Shown here: piece after piece, positions 49,373 through 56,963 of the stretch | Position numbering within the stretch: position 1 is the first letter of the stretch | Layout: every line of letters starts with the position of its first letter | From: Sphingopyxis sp. H115 | GTDB lineage: Bacteria; Pseudomonadota; Alphaproteobacteria; Sphingomonadales; Sphingomonadaceae | Direction of reading: 5' to 3' | Length of the DNA: 64,000 bases | Assembly (NCBI RefSeq): GCF_001468465.1 | Contig: NZ_LNSA01000001.1 | Coordinates: 62,001 to 126,000, forward strand | The notes under the pieces: generated by a model | What the model was told of the DNA's origin: nothing | The model's database searches: none | The model's input: the letters and a program-made list of their open reading frames with translations, nothing else | Program-made: the position numbers and the translations under genes

Positions 49373-50417
49373 CCGCCAGCAACCCCACAGATAGTGCGTA
49401 AAAATTGGAACAATTATAGTCCAATATCGCACGATAATTACCAGTGAGCAAATAAGCGGTCCGCCCCGGGCCATCGGGTTCGAGCAAGGTCGCCTGGATC
49501 TTGCCGTCGGGCCAGCGGCCGTTCACCGGCTGGATGCCCGCCGCGCGCCACTCAGCCATCGAGCGCCAGCGGCTGTGCCGTTCGAAAACGCGCGGGCAGC
49601 GCGTCGGGGTCAGCCGGTTGGCAACCGCGCCGCGGTCAAAGCCTGCGGGAACCGTCACCGCGACACCCCACGGCTGGCCGGCGCGCCAGCCGGCGTTGCG
49701 CAGATAGGATCCGATCGATTCGATCGCGTCGGCTTCGCTCGACCAGATGCGCGCGACCCCATCACCGTCGCCGTCTTCGGCAACGCGCAGATAGACCGAA
49801 GGCAGGAATTGCGGATAACCGAACGCCCCCGCCCAGCTTCCTTTTAGGGCGCTGCGCGGCACACCGCGTTCGACCATCACCATCGTTGCGATCAGCTCGG
49901 GCTCGAACAGCGACCGGCGCCGCCCTTCATAGGCGAGCGTCGCGAGCGCTTCGGGCAAGTCGAAATTGCCCGTCACCTGCCCATAAGCGGTTTCATGGCC
50001 GTAAATTGCGATCATAATGCTCGTCGGAACGCCGGTGCGTTGCTCGATGCGCGACAGCAGTGGCAGCAGCCGGTCGTGGACGCGGCGCCCGCCGCCGATG
50101 CGCGCGGCATCGACATGCTTGATCCGGTACGGGCCAAAGGCCGGGATTGGCGTATTCGGGCTCGGCGGCGAGCCGAGATTGTCGCGGTCGAGCGCGACGA
50201 CGCGCGTATTATAGCTCAGCCCCGCCGTCACCCGGTCGAACGTCGCGCGCGATACTCCGCGCACCTGCGCCTTCGGCCATAGCGACTGGACATAGGCGTC
50301 GAAGCTGCCGTCGCCGCTCTGCGCGTGCAGCGGCGCAGACGCGGTGAGCAGCCACGCCGACAGGAAGGCGGCGGCAACGGCGAAAAGGCGTCTGGTTCCG
50401 AAAGCAATAGCGTGCAT
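49356..50417 (-). CDS. mltB: Lytic murein transglycosylase, MltB family
   Basis: The 353-residue exported protein (signal peptide ending near LHAQS) has the MltB-type catalytic domain with YGHETAYG holding the catalytic Glu, GSWAGAFGYPQFLPS, and a C-terminal part with NYRAILDYNCSNFYALSVG. It cleaves the MurNAc-GlcNAc bond with 1,6-anhydro ring formation. The ATG at 50417 follows GGGGACATC. It starts the long minus-strand run of cell wall and replication genes; tRNA-Ser lies 149 nt upstream. Confidence 0.92.
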   Translation of the reverse strand: MHAIAFGTRRLFAVAAAFLSAWLLTASAPLHAQSGDGSFDAYVQSLWPKAQVRGVSRATFDRVTAGLSYNTRVVALDRDNLGSPPSPNTPIPAFGPYRIKHVDAARIGGGRRVHDRLLPLLSRIEQRTGVPTSIMIAIYGHETAYGQVTGNFDLPEALATLAYEGRRRSLFEPELIATMVMVERGVPRSALKGSWAGAFGYPQFLPSVYLRVAEDGDGDGVARIWSSEADAIESIGSYLRNAGWRAGQPWGVAVTVPAGFDRGAVANRLTPTRCPRVFERHSRWRSMAEWRAAGIQPVNGRWPDGKIQATLLEPDGPGRTAYLLTGNYRAILDYNCSNFYALSVGLLADEIDG

Positions 50418-50565
50418 GATGTCCCCACCCATAGGGCGTGTCTCGCACAGATGCGAGCGGCTTGGCCACCCCGGCGCGAGACGGGCCGAGTCATACGCGC
50501 GGTGGACGGAATGCCGTCATCTTTTGCTTGCCGCCGCGCCGGTGCGCGCTATGGCGGCGGGCATA

Positions 50566-50655
50566 GGACAGGTGGCCGAGTGGTTTAAGGCAGCGGTCTT
50601 GAAAACCGCCGTGGGTGCAAGCTCACCGTGGGTTCGAATCCCACCCTGTCCGCCA
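50566..50655 (+). tRNA. tRNA-Ser (UGA)
   Basis: A 90-nt class II cloverleaf with encoded CCA: acceptor GGACAGG/CCTGTCC, anticodon loop CTTGAAA with anticodon TGA, a long variable arm (GTGGGTGCAAGCTCAC), T arm GTGGG TTCGAAT CCCAC and discriminator G, all typical of tRNA-Ser. Confidence 0.97.
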
Positions 50656-50658
50656 AGT

Positions 50659-52197
50659 TTAACGCACCCCAGCAAGCTTCGCCGCCCTTATATCTTTCTT
50701 CAGCACCTTCCCTACCTTTGACCGCGGCAGGTCATCCCAGATTTCGAGCTCTTTCGGCGCCTTGACGCTGCCGATCGCAGCCTTGACCGCGGCGATCAAC
50801 TCGTCGGGGTCGGCTGTATGCCCTGCCCTCAACTGCACCACCGCGCACACGCGTTCGCCCCATTTTTCGTCGGGCAGGCCGAACACCGCGCCGTCCTGCA
50901 CCGCGGGCAAGGCGAGCAGCGCCTGTTCGACCTCGGCCGAATAGACGTTGAAGCCGCCGGTGATGATCATGTCCTTGGCGCGGTCGACGATGAAGAGGAA
51001 ATTGTCGGGGTCGAGATAGCCGATGTCGCCGGTGCGGTGCCATCCGTTCACCGTCGCCTCAGCGGTCGCTTCGGGGTTCCTGTAATAGCCGTCCATGACC
51101 AGCGAGCCCTTGACGACGATTTCGCCGCGCTCGCCCTGCGGCAATTCCCTGCCCTCGCTGTCGACGATCGCGACGCGGACGAGCGGGCCGGGCCTCCCCG
51201 CCGACGACAGGCGCTGGCGCGCGATCGTCCCGTCAGGATTGAAATGATCCTTCGGCGCCATCATCGAGATCATCATCGGCGCCTCGGTCTGGCCGAAGAG
51301 CTGTGCCATCACCGGGCCGAGCTTGCCGATCGCCTCTTCCAGCCGCGCCGCCGAAATCGGCGCTGCGCCATACCAGAAGCACTGCATCGCCGACAGGTCG
51401 GTCGCAGGCAGCGCCGGATGATCGAGCAACACGTAGATCAGCGTCGGCGGCAGGAAGCTGTGCGTCGCGCGGTGCCGTGACGCCAATGTCAGAAATTCGC
51501 CGATATCGGGGTACGGCATGATCACGATCTCGCCGCCATGCGCCATGACCGGAAACGCCAGCACCCCCGCCGCGTGAGTGAGCGGCGCCATCGCGAGATA
51601 GACCGGGCGCCCTTCGAACGGATAGCCCATCAGGGTCAGCGCGGTCATCGCCTCCAGGTTGCGATTGGTCAGCATCACTCCCTTGGGATGCCCTGTCGTG
51701 CCGCCGGTTCCCGGCAGCATCGCGAGGTCGCTGACGGGTGTCGCCGCGAACGGGGCCTCGGCAACGCCCGCCAGCCATGCGTCGAGCGATGGGGCGAAGG
51801 GCTGTTCGGAATCGAGGCAGACGAGCAGTTCCAGCTTCGACAACTCCCCTCGCAGCGCATCGACGAGGTCGGCGAATTTCGAATGGAAGAACAGCGCCGC
51901 GCAGTCGAAATTGTCGAGCACATAGGCGTTCTCGGCAGCTTCGTTGCGCGGGTTGATCGGGCACCACACGGCGGCGGCGCGTGAGATGGCGAAGACGCAG
52001 GCGAAAGCGATGGGATCGTTGCCCGACAGGATCGCGACATGCTTGCTGGGTGTAATCCCAGCGCCGTTCAGCCCGCGTGCGACCCGGTGGGTCAGCAACT
52101 GTACCTCGGCGTAGGACAGGCTCTTGCCTTCCATCGTCAGGCATGGCGCGTCGGCTCCAAGCGACGCCCCCTTGTCGAGCCAGTCGACCAGCCGCAT
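50659..52197 (-). CDS. AMP-dependent acyl-CoA synthetase/ligase
   Basis: The 512-residue protein is an ANL-superfamily ligase: P-loop-like GTGGTTGHPKGVML near residue 160, YGAAPIS, GQTEAPM, TGDIGYLD, the hinge DRAKDMIITGGFNVYSAEVE (split) and the C-terminal catalytic Lys in PRSKVGKVLKK. It activates a carboxylic acid via an adenylate to its CoA thioester. The ATG overlaps the stop of the saccharopine-dehydrogenase-like gene. The acid is unknown; the family members nearest in style act on fatty or aromatic acids. Confidence 0.92.
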   Translation of the reverse strand: MRLVDWLDKGASLGADAPCLTMEGKSLSYAEVQLLTHRVARGLNGAGITPSKHVAILSGNDPIAFACVFAISRAAAVWCPINPRNEAAENAYVLDNFDCAALFFHSKFADLVDALRGELSKLELLVCLDSEQPFAPSLDAWLAGVAEAPFAATPVSDLAMLPGTGGTTGHPKGVMLTNRNLEAMTALTLMGYPFEGRPVYLAMAPLTHAAGVLAFPVMAHGGEIVIMPYPDIGEFLTLASRHRATHSFLPPTLIYVLLDHPALPATDLSAMQCFWYGAAPISAARLEEAIGKLGPVMAQLFGQTEAPMMISMMAPKDHFNPDGTIARQRLSSAGRPGPLVRVAIVDSEGRELPQGERGEIVVKGSLVMDGYYRNPEATAEATVNGWHRTGDIGYLDPDNFLFIVDRAKDMIITGGFNVYSAEVEQALLALPAVQDGAVFGLPDEKWGERVCAVVQLRAGHTADPDELIAAVKAAIGSVKAPKELEIWDDLPRSKVGKVLKKDIRAAKLAGVR

Positions 52198-53318
52198 CAG
52201 TCGTGGACCGTGACGATCGGTTTCAGCACCAGCCCGAACTGGCGCAGCACGCCGAGCAGTTCTTGATGCCCAAACGCCTGACAGGCGGAGGCGAAGCCGG
52301 TCCGGCGCGGCGGCTGCTGGAGCAGGTTCATCGCGCACCACGCCTGCATCAAACCGGTCTGCTTGTAATTGCAATTGCCGTGGATCAGCACATGCGCGCG
52401 GCCGAGCGGTCCCGATGCGTGGACCGAATCGATGCTAGTGTTGAGCCGCGGATTTTCGCGCGGCGGCATGTCGCCCTGCACGGTCTCTGCCATTTTCGAT
52501 AGCGCCTCCTCCTGCTCGGCGAAGGGCAAAGGCTTGATGTCGGTATCGATCATCTTCGTCATGCTGACGACATTGTCCATCACTTCACGCGCGAAGACGC
52601 CGCCATAGACTTTCACCGTCGACACGCGCGAATCCTGCTTGAACCATATCGGATGTGACGTCCCGCCCCACGGCAGCGTCAGCGCGGTCGCGTGCTGGCC
52701 GGGCACGTGGCATTCGGTCGCGGTCATCGTCGGCCACTGGACATATTGGTTGTTCTCGAGGAAATACCAGTCGGCCTTCAGGATCGTGAAGATGGTCTGG
52801 ACCGAAGCATAGGTCGGGAAACCCTTCCACAAAACGAGCATGTCGAGCGTGTCGAGCCCCGGCGCCTGTTCGAGCGCGATGTTCGCCGCAATCTCACCCG
52901 TCGTGTACATCTGCGCGACGCACGGCGACAGCAGCAACCCCTTCTTCGCAAAGCCCTCGCCCCATTTTTCTTGAACCGACAGCATCCAGTCCTGCTCGCC
53001 GGTGGTGTCGAGATAATGGACGCCGGCGGCCAAACACGCCTCGACCGTTTCGGGACCATATTTGATGAAGGGGCCGACCATGTTGCAAACGACCTTCGCG
53101 CCCTTGAACAGCTTGGTCAGCGCCTCGACGCTATGTTCGACTTCGGCGACCTCATAGTCGGCGGTCTCAATGCCGGGGACCTTATCCATTACCTCCTGCA
53201 CGCGTTTCTTATCGCGTCCGGCGGCGATGAAGGGAATGCCCAACTCGCGCAGATATTCGCAGACGAGGCGGCCGGTGTAGCCCGAGGCGCCATAGACGAT
53301 GACCGGTTTCTTGCTCAT
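52197..53318 (-). CDS. Saccharopine dehydrogenase-like protein (DUF5938 type)
   Basis: The 373-residue protein has an N-terminal Rossmann domain with VYGASGYTGRLVCEYL and AGRDKKRV, typical of saccharopine dehydrogenase/trans-acting enoyl reductase-type proteins. The later part (FKGAKVVCNMVGPFIKYGP, YLDTTGEQDWM) recalls DUF5938 proteins of sphingomonads. It is probably an NAD(P)-dependent oxidoreductase, but the substrate is unknown and lysine metabolism is unlikely given the neighbours. It lies 35 nt after the SDR gene and overlaps the ligase gene. Confidence 0.85.
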   Translation of the reverse strand: MSKKPVIVYGASGYTGRLVCEYLRELGIPFIAAGRDKKRVQEVMDKVPGIETADYEVAEVEHSVEALTKLFKGAKVVCNMVGPFIKYGPETVEACLAAGVHYLDTTGEQDWMLSVQEKWGEGFAKKGLLLSPCVAQMYTTGEIAANIALEQAPGLDTLDMLVLWKGFPTYASVQTIFTILKADWYFLENNQYVQWPTMTATECHVPGQHATALTLPWGGTSHPIWFKQDSRVSTVKVYGGVFAREVMDNVVSMTKMIDTDIKPLPFAEQEEALSKMAETVQGDMPPRENPRLNTSIDSVHASGPLGRAHVLIHGNCNYKQTGLMQAWCAMNLLQQPPRRTGFASACQAFGHQELLGVLRQFGLVLKPIVTVHD

Positions 53319-53353
53319 GATACCCAATCCCTCTCTGGATGATGTGTGTTCGG

Positions 53354-54124
53354 TCAGACCGCGGTGTACCCGCCGTCGACTATCAACTCGCTGCCGCACA
53401 TGTACGCGGCGTCGTCGCTCGCGAGGAACAGCAGCGGACGCGCGATCTCGCGCGTCGTCGCCATTCGGCCCAATGGAATGGCGGCGGCGGTCGCGGCAGC
53501 AAAACCCGCCGCTTCGTCACCCAGCGCGCCGACCGCATCGGCGACCAGCTTGGTCTCGCAATAGCCGGGGTGCAGCGAGTTGATCCGCACCGGCCAGCCC
53601 TTGCGCGCACAATCGACCGCGACCGCCTTGGTCAGCATCGCGACCCCCGCCTTGCTCGCGTTGTAGGCGGGGAAGAGCGGCTCGGCGACGTTCGCGGCGA
53701 TCGACGCGACGTTGACGATCGTCCCGCCCCGTTCCTTCATCGCCACGATGCCGGCGCGAACGCCGAGGAAAACGCTCTCCAGATTGACCGCCATAAGCCG
53801 TTGCCATTCGGCAAGGTCTGTATCGACGACCGATTTCAGGAAGCCCATGCCGGCATTGTTGACGAGGATGTCGAGCCTGCCCTCGCGCGCCACCACATCG
53901 GCGATCAGCACTTCCCACGCGGCTTCGTCCGCGACATCCTGCCGCCGCGCTTCGGCTTTCAGCCCTTCGGCGCGGATCGCTGCGGCGGCGGCTTCGGCTT
54001 CGTCGGCGTCGATATCGGTGATCGTTACCGATGCGCCTTCGCGCGCAAACTCTTGCGCGGCGGCGAGGCCGATCCCCCTTGCCGCCCCTGTGACCAATAC
54101 GCTCTTGCCGGTAAATCGCATCAT
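53354..54124 (-). CDS. Short-chain dehydrogenase/reductase
   Basis: The 256-residue classical SDR has the cofactor motif VTGAARGIG (residues about 11-19), Asp after beta-2 in TDIDADE (favouring NAD over NADP), NNAG, and the catalytic YNASK with Ser upstream. The C-terminus GSELIVDGGYTAV is typical. GGAG lies 6 nt ahead of the first of two adjacent ATG codons. It is the second gene of the receptor operon and probably oxidises a hydroxyl group on the imported compound. Confidence 0.92.
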   Translation of the reverse strand: MMRFTGKSVLVTGAARGIGLAAAQEFAREGASVTITDIDADEAEAAAAAIRAEGLKAEARRQDVADEAAWEVLIADVVAREGRLDILVNNAGMGFLKSVVDTDLAEWQRLMAVNLESVFLGVRAGIVAMKERGGTIVNVASIAANVAEPLFPAYNASKAGVAMLTKAVAVDCARKGWPVRINSLHPGYCETKLVADAVGALGDEAAGFAAATAAAIPLGRMATTREIARPLLFLASDDAAYMCGSELIVDGGYTAV

Positions 54125-54201
54125 ACGACACTCCTCAGTCAAATGTCGGGATCGGGAAGGACGGGAGCGAAAGGCTGCCCGTTTTTGCCCGCTGCGGAGG
54201 C

Positions 54202-56793
54202 TCAGAAGCTGAACGTCGCTTCGACGCCGTAAGTGCGCGGTGTCCCGCGGTTCAGATAGTCGAGCCCGAAGACGTCGATGTTGAGGCCGTAGGTGTAATA
54301 ATATTTGTTGGTCAGGTTCTTGACCCATGCGCTGACCGATAGAGTGTCGTTGGCCTTATAGGTCAGGCGGCTGTTGAGCAGCCAGTAACCCGGATTGCCG
54401 CAGGTGAAGGCGACGCCCGCCGGGCGGACGGCGCCGGGCGCGCCGGGCTTGTCGCACGGGTCGAGCCCATAGTCGCCGAACGCATCGAAATAATATTTGC
54501 CCATGTAACTGGCGTCGCCGCGCAGCGTCAGCTCGCTGTCGCCATGGTCGAAGATGTCCCAGTCGAACCCGGCGTTGAACGTGACCTTCGGCGCATTGGG
54601 AAAGGGGTTACCGTTGACGTTACGCGTGAACTGCGTCGCCGGATCGTTCGGGTCGACGACGTTGCCCTTATATTTGCTGTTGAGATACCCGAATGCGGCA
54701 TTGAGTTGCAGCCCGTCGACCGGCGCGACGGTCAGCTCGGCCTCGCCGCCCCACACGCGGCCGTTGGCGCTGCGCGTGAAAGTGGTGGCGCCGACGACCT
54801 GCGTCGTCTGCTGGTTCGAATAGTCATAATAGAAGCCCGCGAGGTTGAGCTGGACGCGGCGGTCGAGGAACTGGGTTTTCAGGCCGCCTTCGTAGGCGTT
54901 CACCTTTTCGGGCTTGATATAATAGACCTGGTTCGTGCCCTGATAGGCAAGGCCGTTATAGCTGCCGCTGCGATAGCCGCGGCTGTACTGGACATAGCCC
55001 ATGATATCGTCGGTGAACTGATAGCTGACATTCGCCCGGCCGGTCAGGCGGTTCGCCTTTTCCTGGAGGTTCATCGTCGGCAGGCTCGGGTCATAGGGGA
55101 AGGCGTAGGGGATCAAATTGACCACCGGCGTGACGCCGTCGAGCGCGTAGATGATCGTACTGCCGTTGCGGAACTTCACCTTGTCCATCGTATAGCGGAG
55201 TCCGACAGCCAAAGTGAGCTTGTCGGTCGCCTTCCACGTAAGGTCGCCGTAGATTGCCTTCGACGGGCGCTGAATGTCGAACCTTTGCTCGCCCATGATC
55301 GGGCCGAACGGCCCTGCGCCGGCGGCGAGGCATCCCTGATAATAGGCGCCGCCTGCCGGGAAATTGCCGCTGTTGTTGATCGCGGCATCGGTCTGGTACG
55401 CGACCAGCGTCCGCGCATCGAAAAAGCCGTTCGGATTGACGACGACAGGATCGCAGAAGCCCGCCGATCCGGGCGTCAGCGTCGGATCGAGCGCGAAGGC
55501 CGGCAGCACACGGATCGAATCGGGGGTCCCAATCGGGGCATTATTGTAGCTGCCGGGAACACCCAGCCCCAGGAGCAGTGGCCGCAATTCGCCGAAAAAG
55601 TCTGGCTCGTTGCGAGTCTTGATCGTGTCCTTGCCATAATAGAGCCCGCCGACGAAATCGATATTGTCGTCGGAATAGTTCAGCCGCAGGTCCTGGTTGA
55701 AATTCTTGCTGCGGCTGTTGAACCGGATCGAACAGACGTTGAGCGGCGAGCCGTCGCAGTCGTTTGGCGAGATGCTATATTTCCCCGTGTCGTAGCCGGT
55801 GATCGAGGTCAGCGTGAAATAGTCGTTGAGCTCCAGCGCGATGTTGAGCGCGACGCCTTTCGACGACGAAAGCGACTTGCCGCCCTGATCGGCGGATACC
55901 TCATTCTTGCCCAGCGCGCGGCCGCCGTTCTGGGCGGGATTGAAGCGCGAATAGCCGACGATATCCTCGCCGTTCGCGAACTGGCCGATCGAATAGGCAT
56001 TGGCGGTCCATGGATCGTCCTTCGCCGCATAGACCTTCAGATTGATGTCGAGCGCGTCGGTCGGCTTCCAGCGGAGCGAAATGCGGCCGGCCATCGAGTC
56101 GGTCGTGGCGGCGTCGCGGCCCTGCGCGGGATTATATTGCCAGCCGTCGCCCTTCGCGACCGTCCCCGCGACGCGAACGCCGAGGACGTCGGGGATCAGC
56201 GTCTTTTCGAACCCGCCCTCGACCGTCTTGGTGTCGTAATTGGCGTAACCGATGGTAAAATAGCCTTCGTCCGCGCCCAGTTCCGGCTTGCGGGTGAAGA
56301 AGCTAATTGCGCCGCCGGTGGTGTTGCGGCCGTACAGCGTGCCTTGCGGGCCGCGCAGCACCTCGACGCGGTCGATATCGTATAGCTGCCCACCGTGGCT
56401 GGCGCGGAAGCTTTGATAGACTTCGTCGACATAGACCCCGACCGGCGACGCGGTGGACGCCGAAAATTCGTTCGCGACCGAAATACCGCGCAGCGAGAAG
56501 TTGGGCTGCGTCTTGCCATAGGGGGTCGATATCTGGAGACTCGGCACCGCGCCCATCAGGTCGGAGGTTTCGTTGATACCCCGTGCCGCGAGTGCATCGC
56601 CGCCGATCGCCGATACGGCGGCGGGAACATCCTGCAAATTCTGCGCGCGTTTCTGCGCGGTGACGACGATTTCGGCAATGCCGCCGCTGTCGGCTTCGGG
56701 TGCCGGTTCGACACTCTGCGCAAATGCGGCGCCCTGCCATCCGAACAACATGGTGGTGGACAGGCAACAGGCCAGAATCGCTTTCTTCGTCAC
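54202..56793 (-). CDS. TonB-dependent outer membrane receptor
   Basis: The 863-residue protein has a signal peptide (AILACCLSTTMLFGWQGAAFA, cleavage AFA-QS), a TonB-box like segment EIVVTAQKR, a plug domain (about 40-160, with LRGISVANEFS and VEVLRGPQGTLYGRNTTGGAI) and a 22-strand barrel ending in FSF. It takes up a specific nutrient by TonB energy. The start is the GTG with AGAAGAGGC close by. It leads the operon with SDR, saccharopine-dehydrogenase-like and ligase genes; by context the ligand is an organic compound and not an iron chelate. Confidence 0.93.
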   Translation of the reverse strand: MTKKAILACCLSTTMLFGWQGAAFAQSVEPAPEADSGGIAEIVVTAQKRAQNLQDVPAAVSAIGGDALAARGINETSDLMGAVPSLQISTPYGKTQPNFSLRGISVANEFSASTASPVGVYVDEVYQSFRASHGGQLYDIDRVEVLRGPQGTLYGRNTTGGAISFFTRKPELGADEGYFTIGYANYDTKTVEGGFEKTLIPDVLGVRVAGTVAKGDGWQYNPAQGRDAATTDSMAGRISLRWKPTDALDINLKVYAAKDDPWTANAYSIGQFANGEDIVGYSRFNPAQNGGRALGKNEVSADQGGKSLSSSKGVALNIALELNDYFTLTSITGYDTGKYSISPNDCDGSPLNVCSIRFNSRSKNFNQDLRLNYSDDNIDFVGGLYYGKDTIKTRNEPDFFGELRPLLLGLGVPGSYNNAPIGTPDSIRVLPAFALDPTLTPGSAGFCDPVVVNPNGFFDARTLVAYQTDAAINNSGNFPAGGAYYQGCLAAGAGPFGPIMGEQRFDIQRPSKAIYGDLTWKATDKLTLAVGLRYTMDKVKFRNGSTIIYALDGVTPVVNLIPYAFPYDPSLPTMNLQEKANRLTGRANVSYQFTDDIMGYVQYSRGYRSGSYNGLAYQGTNQVYYIKPEKVNAYEGGLKTQFLDRRVQLNLAGFYYDYSNQQTTQVVGATTFTRSANGRVWGGEAELTVAPVDGLQLNAAFGYLNSKYKGNVVDPNDPATQFTRNVNGNPFPNAPKVTFNAGFDWDIFDHGDSELTLRGDASYMGKYYFDAFGDYGLDPCDKPGAPGAVRPAGVAFTCGNPGYWLLNSRLTYKANDTLSVSAWVKNLTNKYYYTYGLNIDVFGLDYLNRGTPRTYGVEATFSF

Positions 56794-56924
56794 GCCTCTT
56801 CTCCCACGTTTGAGCCCATTCTGTGTGGGCCCTTCGACAAGGAGAGAGGCTATGGCGTTCGGAAGACGATGCACAGGCAGCGCGGCGGGGGGACCGGTGG
56901 GGGGGACGCTTGCCGCGGGGCTTC

Positions 56925-56940
56925 CATGGCTATAGCCATG
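56925..56940. promoter_or_regulatory. 16-bp perfect palindrome between receptor and LuxR genes
   Basis: CATGGCTATAGCCATG is a perfect inverted repeat placed 23 nt before the LuxR-type start codon and about 130 nt before the divergent receptor start. The position suits an operator for regulation of both directions. As RNA it could also form a hairpin just ahead of the ribosome site GGAGGG at 56951. Confidence 0.5.
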
Positions 56941-56963
56941 ACGGACAGATGGAGGGCGAAGAT

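Noticed and set aside
54544-56385. A 613-codon plus-strand frame inside the TonB receptor gene
   Set aside because: It is antisense to the receptor, which has signal peptide, plug and barrel; the product is low in motif content.
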